Of a DNA stretch of 6,146 nucleotides, positions 1 through 6,052 are shown piece after piece. The notes beneath the pieces were generated by a model, which ran no database searches, was not told the DNA's origin, and was given only the letters and a program-made list of their open reading frames with translations. A program made the position numbers and the translations under genes. The stretch comes from Bacteroidales bacterium (GTDB lineage: Bacteria; Bacteroidota; Bacteroidia; Bacteroidales; WCHB1-69), in the NCBI GenBank assembly GCA_017527945.1, contig JAFXPL010000140.1, positions 1 through 6,146 of the forward strand, given 5' to 3'. Within the stretch, counting starts at the first letter, position 1, and each line of letters starts with the position of its first letter.

Positions 1-567
1 TACTCTTTCCGCAAAATGCTGCCCCATGTTTACCCCTTTTGCGTCGCATCTACTACCCCATCCTCAAACTCGCCTCTTTCGCAAAAGCGGGGGACCGCCC
101 TTCCCGGAGAATCCCGTCCAGCGTCTGACCATCCCTTTTTTTATTAGGGCGTTCCGGCGCGGCGGCATCCCCTCTCTCAACACCAACCGTTCCGCAAACC
201 CAATGTACATGATTCATTTTACATGGAAAGGTCGCCGCGCCGTCGGGCTTTCCGCTTCAATGTTTTTTTGCCATCTGTTTCCGTGGCGGCGAATCGTCGT
301 TTGTCAGTGAAACTCCTTGTCCAACAATATTTTACGATCGGGAAGACAAAAAACATTTCCGCTGCAATCCCTAACGCGAGCCCGCGCGCAACCGCCTGCA
401 AGCATGTAACAAGTCTCCCGCTGTCTCTTTCCCATGCAAACGTCTGTGTGGGGGGGGGAGTCGGGGAAACGTCAATTTCGGATTGTAACTATCTGATAAT
501 CAAATAGCGGTTTTGTCATAAGCGACCTTAGACACCTCCTCAAGCCCTGTTGTCGAACCCTTCAGTC
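1..567. other. Gene-free stretch downstream of the permease gene
   Basis: I see no convincing gene here. The open frames on both strands are short, overlap one another, and translate to arginine-, proline- and serine-rich sequence with no recognisable motif or hydrophobic pattern. The stretch contains a run of nine G (450-458). It also has a GC-rich inverted repeat, CGGCGCGGCG at 155-164 against CGCCGCGCCG at 233-242. Inside that is a smaller ATGTA/TACAT hairpin (203-207 and 220-224). No exact TAnnTTTG promoter box was found on either strand and no tRNA-like T-loop fits. It may be decayed coding sequence, an untranslated region of a gene beyond the left edge, or plain spacer. Confidence 0.5.
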
Positions 568-1575
568 CTATTTGCGCAGGACCAGGTAGATGAAATAGGG
601 TGCTCCGGCCAGAGCTGTGATGCTGCCCACGGGAAGTTCGGCGGGAGCGGCGATGGTGCGCGCCAGTGTGTCGGCGACAAGCAGGAAAAAAGCTCCGAAG
701 AATAGCGAATAGGTGAAGAGGCGGCGGTTGTCGCTGCCGAACAGGAGCCGCGCCACGTGCGGCATGATCAGCCCGATGAATCCGATGGAACCGCAGAAGG
801 CGACAATCACAGAAATCAATATCGACGAGGTGACCAACGCGAGGTAGGTGGTGCGGCGTGTGTCTATGCCGAGAGTCTGGGCGGTTTCTGTGCCTACTTG
901 CATGATGTTCAAGGCTTTGGAGTGGTAGAACAGAATGGCGGTGCATGCAATCATCACGGGGACAAGCCAGGCGATTTCCAGCCAGGAAACGTGTGTGAGA
1001 CTGCCCATGGTCCAGAAATAGATCTTGTGCATCTCCTTCTGGTTGACAACCATCAGCAGGGTGATGAGCGCCGAAATGAGGAAATTGAGGGCGATGCCGA
1101 TGAGCAGCAGCGTGTTGGTGTTGTGCTTGCCCTTGAGACGGGCGATGCCGAGGATGACTGCCAGGGTGAGCAGGGCCGTCAGCAGGGCCGGCAGGGTGAT
1201 GCCGAAAACTAAAGCGTCCCAGCCGAGAATGAAGGCGACTGCCGCGCCGATGGATGCACCGGAGGAGATGCCGAGGATGTAAGGGTCGCACACGGGGTTG
1301 CGGAAGATGCTTTGAAACACGCCCCCGCACAGTGCCAGCGACGCCCCCGCCAGCACGCTCATCACAATGCGTGGAAGACGCAGCTGCCACAACGTGATCT
1401 CGTAGTACTCGGCTATTGGCATCCCTTTGAAAAGCCCGATTTTTTGCCCGATACTTACGACAACGTCTCTCATCGGGATGTGAATCACCCCGATGCCAGC
1501 GGCTGCTAACATGCAGATTAACAATCCGATACTTAGCGCCACGGGTAGTGCCCAGTTCCTTTTTCCGTTCTTCAT
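568..1575 (-). CDS. FecCD/BtuC-family ABC transporter permease
   Basis: Inner-membrane permease of the type II importer family that takes up iron-siderophore, heme or cobalamin with a periplasmic binding protein and an ATPase. The 335-residue protein (from the chosen start) is full length for the family and hydrophobic throughout, consistent with about ten membrane helices. Family signatures are clear: LRLPR at 65-69, RNPVCDPYILGISSGA at 92-107, the coupling-helix stretch VGTETAQTLGID at 227-238, GFIGLIMPHVAR at 265-276 and ELPVGSITALAGAPYF at 313-328. The frame is open to an ATG seven codons upstream (1596), but that ATG precedes a TACCTTTG promoter box and its first codons translate the box itself, so I place the start at 1575. 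The substrate cannot be told from sequence. No binding protein or ATPase gene is seen within the 567 bases downstream, which is unusual because the ATPase gene often follows closely. Confidence 0.93.
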   Translation of the reverse strand: MKNGKRNWALPVALSIGLLICMLAAAGIGVIHIPMRDVVVSIGQKIGLFKGMPIAEYYEITLWQLRLPRIVMSVLAGASLALCGGVFQSIFRNPVCDPYILGISSGASIGAAVAFILGWDALVFGITLPALLTALLTLAVILGIARLKGKHNTNTLLLIGIALNFLISALITLLMVVNQKEMHKIYFWTMGSLTHVSWLEIAWLVPVMIACTAILFYHSKALNIMQVGTETAQTLGIDTRRTTYLALVTSSILISVIVAFCGSIGFIGLIMPHVARLLFGSDNRRLFTYSLFFGAFFLLVADTLARTIAAPAELPVGSITALAGAPYFIYLVLRK

Positions 1576-1585
1576 GATGGCGCGG

Positions 1586-1616
1586 CAAAGGTACATTTTT
1601 TTGCGCGAATGCAGAA
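1586..1616 (-). promoter_or_regulatory. Promoter of the permease gene (Bacteroides type)
   Basis: On the minus strand, TACCTTTG (1593 to 1586) matches the -7 consensus TAnnTTTG exactly and is preceded by an A7 tract and TG. A poor -33 match, TTCTG (1616 to 1612), lies 18 bases upstream. Transcription would begin about 4-7 bases after the box, near 1579-1582, only a few bases before the ATG at 1575. The message would therefore be leaderless or nearly so. This rests on the motif alone. Confidence 0.6.
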
Positions 1617-1637
1617 GATGTCGGCCGTGAATTTCCG

Positions 1638-1669
1638 TATGTTCATGGTTTAAAAAAAATGTATCTTTG
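1638..1669 (+). promoter_or_regulatory. glnS promoter (Bacteroides type)
   Basis: TATCTTTG at 1662-1669 is an exact match to the -7 consensus TAnnTTTG, preceded by an A8 tract and TG. A weak -33 candidate TATG lies at 1638-1641, 20 bases upstream. The predicted start of transcription near 1673-1676 gives glnS a leader of roughly 30 bases. The leader has no clear Shine-Dalgarno sequence, as is usual in Bacteroidota. Confidence 0.65.
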
Positions 1670-1703
1670 CGGCTTGTTTTTTTAACCCCTAAATTGAAGA
1701 ATT

Positions 1704-3335
1704 ATGAATTTCATTGAGCAAATCATCGAAGAGGACATTCAGAATCGGAAGAACGACGCAAAGGTCCATACAAGATTCCCTCCGGAACCGAACGGCTACC
1801 TGCACATAGGCCATGCCAAGTCCATTTGTCTGAACTTCGGTGTCGCTCAAAAATACGGCGGCAAGACCAACCTGCGCTTCGACGACACCAATCCCGTGAA
1901 GGAGGACACCGAGTACGTCGATTCCATCAAGGAGGACATTCATTGGCTCGGCTTCCAGTGGGCGGAGGAGCACTACGCTTCCGACTACTTCGACCAGCTT
2001 TACGAGTGGGCCGAGCAGCTCATCCGCGAAGGTCTCGCGTATGTTGACGACCAGACCCAGGAGGAGATCAGCAAGGGTAGGGGAGTGCCCACCGCACCGG
2101 GTGTGGAGAGCCCGTACCGCAACCGCACCGTGGAGGAGAACCTCGACCTGTTCCGCCGCATGAAGGCGGGCGAGTTCCCCGACGGCAGCCGTGTGCTCCG
2201 TGCCAAGATCGACATGGCCTCGCCCAACATGCACTTCCGCGACCCCATCATGTACCGCATCTTGCACGCCGATCACCACCGCACCGGCAACAAATGGTGC
2301 ATCTACCCGATGTACGATTTCGCCCACGGCCAAAGCGATTCCATCGAAGGCATCACGCACTCCATCTGCACGCTCGAATTCGAGGTGCACCGCCCGCTCT
2401 ACGACTGGTTCTGCGAGGCGTTGCGCATCCACCACCCGCAGCAGATCGAGTTCGCCCGCCTCAACCTGAACTACACGATTATGAGCAAGCGCAAGCTGCT
2501 GCAGCTCGTCAAGGAACATTATGTGCGCGGCTGGGATGACCCGCGCATGCCCACCATCTGCGGTCTGCGCCGCCGCGGCTACACCCCCGCTGCCGTCCGC
2601 AACTTCGCCGAGACCGTCGGCGTAGCCAAGCGCGACAACATCATCGATGTCTCTTTGCTGGAATTTTGTGCCCGCGAGGATCTCAACAAGACCGCCATCC
2701 GCACCATGGCCGTCCTCGACCCGGTGAAACTCGTCATCGACAACTACCCCGACGACCAAGTCGAGATGATGGAGGCCGTGAACAATCCGGAGGACGAGAG
2801 CGCAGGCACTCGTAAAATCCCCTTCGCCAAGGAGTTGTGGATCGAACGCGCCGACTTCCGCGAGAACGCCGACAAGAAGTTCTACCGACTCTCCATCGAC
2901 CGCGAGGTGCGACTGAAATACGCCTATATTATTAAATGTACCCATATTGTCAAGGACGAGAACGGTGAAATCACGGAAATTCACTGCACCTACGACCCGA
3001 TGACCAAGAGCGGCATGCCCGACAGCAACCGCAAGGTGAAAGCGACCATCCACTGGGTGCCCGTCAACCATGCCAAGGCTGCCGAGGTGCGCCTCTTCGA
3101 CCGCCTCTTCAGCGTGCCTGCTCCCGACGACTGCGAAGAGGGCAAGACCTTCCTCGACAATCTGAACCCGAACTCACTGGAAATCAAGCAGGCCTGGGTG
3201 GAAGAAGGCCTCTCTTACGAGAAGGCTTCCGAAATCAAGCACTTCCAGTTCGAACGTATCGGCTACTTCTACTGCGATCCCGACTCCACCGAGGAAAAAT
3301 TGGTGTTCAACAAAACCGTCAGTCTGAAACAATAA
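1704..3335 (+). CDS. glnS: Glutamine--tRNA ligase (GlnRS)
   Basis: Class I aminoacyl-tRNA synthetase that activates glutamine with ATP and charges tRNA-Gln in the cytoplasm. The 543-residue protein is close to the E. coli enzyme (about 554). The ATP-binding HIGH motif is at residues 34-37 within [16 protein letters not shown], and the KMSKS-type loop is MSKRK at 260-264 in the GlnRS form [16 protein letters not shown] (about 60-64) and the [23 protein letters not shown] block, which helps form the amino-acid pocket, are GlnRS rather than GluRS features. The C-terminal third, including [16 protein letters not shown], matches the two beta-barrel anticodon-binding domains. No YqeY-like C-terminal tail follows. 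The start at 1704 is the first ATG after the promoter and gives the expected short N-terminus. Transcribed away from the permease gene on its own promoter; the downstream gene lies 163 bases away on the same strand. Confidence 0.98.
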   Translation: MNFIEQIIEEDIQNRKNDAKVHTRFPPEPNGYLHIGHAKSICLNFGVAQKYGGKTNLRFDDTNPVKEDTEYVDSIKEDIHWLGFQWAEEHYASDYFDQLYEWAEQLIREGLAYVDDQTQEEISKGRGVPTAPGVESPYRNRTVEENLDLFRRMKAGEFPDGSRVLRAKIDMASPNMHFRDPIMYRILHADHHRTGNKWCIYPMYDFAHGQSDSIEGITHSICTLEFEVHRPLYDWFCEALRIHHPQQIEFARLNLNYTIMSKRKLLQLVKEHYVRGWDDPRMPTICGLRRRGYTPAAVRNFAETVGVAKRDNIIDVSLLEFCAREDLNKTAIRTMAVLDPVKLVIDNYPDDQVEMMEAVNNPEDESAGTRKIPFAKELWIERADFRENADKKFYRLSIDREVRLKYAYIIKCTHIVKDENGEITEIHCTYDPMTKSGMPDSNRKVKATIHWVPVNHAKAAEVRLFDRLFSVPAPDDCEEGKTFLDNLNPNSLEIKQAWVEEGLSYEKASEIKHFQFERIGYFYCDPDSTEEKLVFNKTVSLKQ

Positions 3336-3360
3336 TATTAAAAAAAATGTTCCTTAAGCA

Positions 3361-3483
3361 GCCCCGGAGGGGCAAGACGCACGAAGTGCAATTAACCCCA
3401 CACAAGCGCAGCGCAGTGTGGGGGCAAGCCCGCAGCGCAGAGTGGGGCCCAATCGCAGAGTGGGACCTAAGCGCAGTGTGGGG
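3361..3483. repeat. Hairpin cluster with 18-base direct repeats (REP-like)
   Basis: The gap after glnS holds three successive perfect hairpins: GCCCC-gga-GGGGC (3361-3373), GCAC-gaa-GTGC (3379-3389), and CCCCACAC paired with GTGTGGGG (3396-3403 and 3416-3423). The right arm of the last belongs to a run of near-identical units, GCGCAG(T/A)GTGGG(G/A), starting at 3411, 3435, 3453 and 3471, so the spacing is 24, 18 and 18 bases. None of the hairpins is followed by a T-run on the plus strand, so they do not form a standard glnS terminator. The arrangement resembles a palindromic intergenic repeat element; whether it recurs in the genome cannot be seen here. Confidence 0.7.
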
Positions 3484-3498
3484 TATAAATGAAATATC

Positions 3499-3918
3499 AT
3501 GAAATCCTTGCTCGATTACGATCCTAAAATCCTGATGGCCTTCCTGAAAAGTCTGGAGGGCGACCGGAAATTCAGCGACTTCCTGATGAACAACGGTTTC
3601 CAGGAGTTGGAGGCGCTGGCGTCGGCGATTCACTCGAATGAGGCGGCATTGCAGTGGCTGTTGGACAACGGCTATCCGGAGTTCGCGGTGCTGAGCAACG
3701 CCATCGACAACGAAGAGAACGCCATTGCGTGGCTGGAGCGTTATAATTGCAAGTTCCTGTCGCTTTTCGCCGCCGCCTGCCGCAAGGAACCGCAGGCCAT
3801 ACAATGGTTCGCCGACAACGACCTAAGGCTATTCATCTTGATTATCAACGAAATCCATCATATTCTGTTGTATCAGTCGTGGGATGCGTCTGACTTCCAC
3901 AAGTTCAGGCGTTCGTGA
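3499..3918 (+). CDS. Hypothetical protein of four 25-residue helical repeats
   Basis: I do not recognise a named family. The 139-residue protein has no signal peptide and no clear membrane segment, and looks cytoplasmic. Residues 28-122 form four gapless repeats at 28-52, 53-77, 78-102 and 103-122 (the last cut short). The shared pattern is (F/W)LxDNGxxE(F/L)xxLxxAIxxxExAIx, with an aromatic residue opening each unit (F28, W53, W78, W103). Alternating hydrophobic positions suggest two short helices per repeat, as in an alpha-solenoid that binds protein or peptide; the function is inferred from shape only. Residues 1-27 may form a capping helix. The C-terminus after 122 is unlike the repeats. 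An overlapping minus-strand frame is a shadow. The ATG at 3499 is the first usable start after the upstream repeat cluster; no Shine-Dalgarno and no exact -7 box are seen, so it may be read through from glnS. Confidence 0.8.
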   Translation: MKSLLDYDPKILMAFLKSLEGDRKFSDFLMNNGFQELEALASAIHSNEAALQWLLDNGYPEFAVLSNAIDNEENAIAWLERYNCKFLSLFAAACRKEPQAIQWFADNDLRLFILIINEIHHILLYQSWDASDFHKFRRS

Positions 3919-3944
3919 CACGGTCCGGACTGCTCGATGGGTAG

Positions 3945-5630
3945 CTATCGCTCCTCGGTGAGGTCCTTGATGGTGTTGCCCACGTTGATGAGGTGGTCGG
4001 CGACACGCTCGGAGTTTTGTGCCAAGGAAAGGTACTCCGCGCCCACGGCGGGACTGCAGGTGCCTTCGGTCAGGCGGCGGATGTGGTTGCGTTCCATCTC
4101 TTCGGTGAGGTCGTCGATGCGGTCTTCCACCTTGTTGGCGCGCTCCAAAGCGGCAAGGTCTTTCCGGTGGTACGCCTCCTTCACGTGGCCGTACAGTTCG
4201 CCCACCAGCTTCTCCATCAGCAGGATCTCGTCGGTGGCCTCCTTCGAGAAGGCGGCCGACTGCTCCTTCAGGGAGTCCGCATATTCGACGATGTTCTCCG
4301 CATAGTCGCCGATGCGCTCCAGGTCGCTCACTGTGCGGATGGTGCCGCTCAGGTAGCTCTGGTCGTAGCTGTTGAGATTGTTTTCCGAAAGTTTGACGGA
4401 ATAGCGTAAAAGTTCCTTGTTCAGGTAGTTGAGCTGCTGCTCGGTCTCCCGGAACTCCTCGATCTCGCTATAGTCCATCGTGGTGATGACCTTGATGGAG
4501 CGGTGGAAGTTGGTGATGGCCATGTCGGCCATGTTCTCGATCTCCGTCTTGAGCTGGCGCAGCGCCACGGCGGGGGTGCTGAGCATGGAGGGGTCGAGGT
4601 ATTTGAGGCGCGGGCGTTCGGCCGGTGCGCCGCTGCTCTCGGGGATGAGACGGCAGGCGGTGTTCACCAGAAGGTTGGTCAGCGGCAGCGCCACCAGCAT
4701 CGTGCAGACGTTGAAGAAGGTGTGGAACATGGCGAGCTGCATTTGCGGGGCGTTCGGGAACCAGCGGCCGAAGAGCGTGCCGTAGCTCCACACGCCGGAG
4801 GTGGTAAGGTACAGGATAAGGGCCAGAACCAGGAACAGACAAACACCCATCATGTTGAACATGAGGTGGATAAGGGCGGTGCGCTTGGCGTTCGTGCCGC
4901 TGGTCATGCCCGCAATCACGGCCACCACGCAGGAACCGATGTTGGAGCCCATAGTCAGGTAGATGCCCTGGTCGAGGCTCACCAACCCGGTCACTACCAT
5001 GGTGATGGCGATGGAGGTCATCACCGACGACGACTGGATGATGGCGGTGAGCAGGGCGCCGATGACCACCAGCAGGATCGGGTTCCCGATGCTGGCCAGC
5101 ATGGTCTTCACCTCGGGCAGCGCGGCGAAGTCCTCCATGGCCGACGACATCATGCTCAGGCCCACGAACAACATGCCGAAGCCGGTGAGGATGCCGCCCG
5201 TCTGTTTCCATTTGTCGCGCTTGGCGAACAGCGAGATGAAGGCGCCGATGCCGGCGAAAGCCGCGAAGATGAGCGTGGTGGAGATGCTGTTGCGCCCGAA
5301 CATGCCCAAGGCGACGAGCTGGGCCGTCACCGTGGTGCCGATGTTGGAACCGTAGATGATGGTGGCCGCCTGCGTGAGACTCATGATGCCCACGTTCACG
5401 AAGCCGATCACCATCACGGTGACCGCGCCGCTGCTCTGGATGGCCGCCGTGCCCGCCAGGCCGATGCCGACGCCCACCCACTTGTTGTCGCCGGTCTTCG
5501 CAAACAGACGCCGCAGCTTCCGGCTGCCCGCCGACTCCAGGTTGTTGCTCATCATCTGGCAGGCCACTAAAAACACGCCGATGCCCGCCGTGAGGGTCAG
5601 GATCGCGATCAAAATGCTCGTTAGGTTCAT
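3945..5630 (-). CDS. Na+/phosphate cotransporter family protein with PhoU-like domain
   Basis: Inner-membrane carrier of the Na/Pi-cotransporter II (NptA/YjbB-like) family, 561 residues, expected to move phosphate with sodium; the direction of transport is not certain from sequence. The membrane half (about 1-310) shows the family's internal duplication: QSSG at 65-68 with GSNIGTT at 94-100, and QSSS at 199-202 with GSNIGS at 228-233. These paired QSS and GSNIG motifs form the substrate site in the family. After a linker, residues about 350-561 form a PhoU-like helical domain with its two repeats marked by DLERIGDYAENI (436-447) and NSERVADHLINVGN (539-552), the acidic motifs that bind metal in PhoU proteins. 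PhoU fusion is the usual form in Bacteroidota and suggests phosphate-responsive control. No exact -7 box lies between the upstream terminator and the ATG, so transcription may come from the promoter near 5930. Confidence 0.95.
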   Translation of the reverse strand: MNLTSILIAILTLTAGIGVFLVACQMMSNNLESAGSRKLRRLFAKTGDNKWVGVGIGLAGTAAIQSSGAVTVMVIGFVNVGIMSLTQAATIIYGSNIGTTVTAQLVALGMFGRNSISTTLIFAAFAGIGAFISLFAKRDKWKQTGGILTGFGMLFVGLSMMSSAMEDFAALPEVKTMLASIGNPILLVVIGALLTAIIQSSSVMTSIAITMVVTGLVSLDQGIYLTMGSNIGSCVVAVIAGMTSGTNAKRTALIHLMFNMMGVCLFLVLALILYLTTSGVWSYGTLFGRWFPNAPQMQLAMFHTFFNVCTMLVALPLTNLLVNTACRLIPESSGAPAERPRLKYLDPSMLSTPAVALRQLKTEIENMADMAITNFHRSIKVITTMDYSEIEEFRETEQQLNYLNKELLRYSVKLSENNLNSYDQSYLSGTIRTVSDLERIGDYAENIVEYADSLKEQSAAFSKEATDEILLMEKLVGELYGHVKEAYHRKDLAALERANKVEDRIDDLTEEMERNHIRRLTEGTCSPAVGAEYLSLAQNSERVADHLINVGNTIKDLTEER

Positions 5631-5637
5631 CGTTGTC

Positions 5638-5708
5638 GGGTAATGGGTTAAAGGGTTAGTCGGTTAATGGGTTAGTCGGTTAATGGGTTAGTCGGTTAAT
5701 GGGTTAGT
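5638..5708. repeat. 16-base tandem repeat upstream of the cotransporter gene
   Basis: Three perfect head-to-tail copies of CGGTTAATGGGTTAGT occupy 5661-5676, 5677-5692 and 5693-5708. A degenerate partial copy lies at 5638-5660. Each unit is itself two 8-base halves, CGGTTAAT and GGGTTAGT, so the array has an underlying 8-base period. It begins within 10 bases of the cotransporter start codon and would lie in its 5' untranslated region. Confidence 0.9.
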
Positions 5709-5723
5709 AGCTTTAGTTGAAGT

Positions 5724-5760
5724 AAAAAACGGTGCAGGCGGGTATGGGCTTGCACCGTTT
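5724..5760 (-). terminator. Intrinsic terminator of the upstream RNA
   Basis: On the minus strand AAACGGTGCA (5760-5751) pairs perfectly with TGCACCGTTT (5736-5727). The stem is extended by two inner G-C pairs after one mismatch, around an 8-base loop, and the run of T continues to 5724. Read in the plus direction it is followed by CTTATAAAAT, a poorer T-run, so the minus direction is favoured. It lies 94 bases upstream of the cotransporter ATG. Confidence 0.8.
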
Positions 5761-5920
5761 CTTATAAAATCAATCTCGGTTTGCATGTCGCCGAGCGGGT
5801 TCTGCATACGGGAAACATGGAGGGACAGACAACCGCAACTGCCTGTCGTACAGGTCGCAGACGGTTCACCTCCATGCTGTTTTGAAGGCCTTTGAAAAAT
5901 TCTTCGGCAATTTAACATAC
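5724..5920 (-). ncRNA. Candidate structured RNA (small RNA or attenuating leader)
   Basis: A transcript of about 195 nt is bounded by a -7 box upstream and an intrinsic terminator at its 3' end. Its centre folds into a long arm: CATGGAGG with CCTCCATG (5869-5876 and 5816-5823), then AACCG with CGGTT (5831-5835 and 5862-5866), then CCTGT with ACAGG around a three-base loop (5842-5854). A second hairpin, CTCGG with CCGAG (5775-5779 and 5791-5795), precedes the terminator. I could not match it to cobalamin, TPP, SRP, tmRNA or RNase P signatures. The length is in the range of 6S RNA but I see no proof. An 82-codon open frame across it begins inside the promoter box and reads through the terminator, so I do not treat it as a gene. 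It may be a 5' leader controlling the cotransporter gene. Confidence 0.5.
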
Positions 5921-5925
5921 GGCGG

Positions 5926-5933
5926 CAAAAATA
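5926..5933 (-). promoter_or_regulatory. -7 box of the upstream RNA promoter
   Basis: TATTTTTG on the minus strand (5933 to 5926) matches TAnnTTTG. As at the other two promoters here, it follows an A7 tract and is flanked by TG before and C plus GC-rich sequence after. A -33 element is not clear; the expected position reads TGGG. Transcription would begin near 5920 and run toward the cotransporter gene. Confidence 0.55.
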
Positions 5934-5973
5934 CACTTTTTTTGTTTCCCGTCCCAGGGCTTGCGCATCAACT

Positions 5974-6050
5974 TGCTAACAGCCAACAGCCCAAAGTTCA
6001 AAGTTCAAAGAGCCAACAGCCAACAGCCAAGAGCTAAAGTTCAAGGTTCA
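5974..6050. repeat. Patchwork of 7-base repeats
   Basis: Two 7-base units alternate in blocks. AGCCAAC (or AGCCAAG) occurs at 5981, 6011, 6018 and 6025. AAAGTTC (or AAGGTTC) occurs at 5993, 6000, 6036 and 6043. The stretch is non-coding and runs directly into the 8-base array at the window edge. Confidence 0.85.
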
Positions 6051-6052
6051 AC

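Noticed and set aside
26..507. Short plus- and minus-strand frames in the left region
   Set aside because: They overlap each other, have no motif or start signal, and no protein-like composition.
500..1588. 362-residue minus-strand frame overlapping the permease in another frame
   Set aside because: It is His/Arg-rich shadow sequence; the permease frame carries all the family motifs.
2925..2955. AT-rich patch inside glnS
   Set aside because: The protein stays GlnRS-like across it ([16 protein letters not shown]), so it is a local codon choice and not a sign of insertion or transfer.
1689..3071. 460-residue minus-strand frame opposite glnS
   Set aside because: It is a shadow of GC-rich codon usage in glnS, which is certain from its motifs; the antisense translation has no recognisable domain.
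3341..3357. A-tract followed by TTCCTTAA as a promoter for the repeat protein
   Set aside because: It resembles the other promoters in its A-tract and TG, but the -7 box departs from TAnnTTTG at three positions.
3319..3804. 161-residue minus-strand frame opposite the 25-residue repeat protein
   Set aside because: Part of it is only the translation of the hairpin/direct-repeat cluster (repeated HTALR or HSA), and the plus-strand frame has the ordered repeats.
3919..3944. Bidirectional terminator between the convergent genes
   Set aside because: Only a weak CGAT/ATCG match is present and there is no T-run in either direction.
4503..5570. 355-residue plus-strand frame opposite the cotransporter gene
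   Set aside because: It is rich in His, Gly, Asp and Arg, as expected for an antisense shadow of a GC-rich gene, and lies wholly within a well-supported gene.
5771..5880. Known RNA families: cobalamin or TPP riboswitch, SRP RNA
   Set aside because: The conserved sequence blocks of these families could not be found on either strand.
5688..5936. 82-residue minus-strand open frame over the structured RNA
   Set aside because: It begins with GTG inside the promoter box, reads through the intrinsic terminator and into the 16-base repeats, and its composition is not protein-like.
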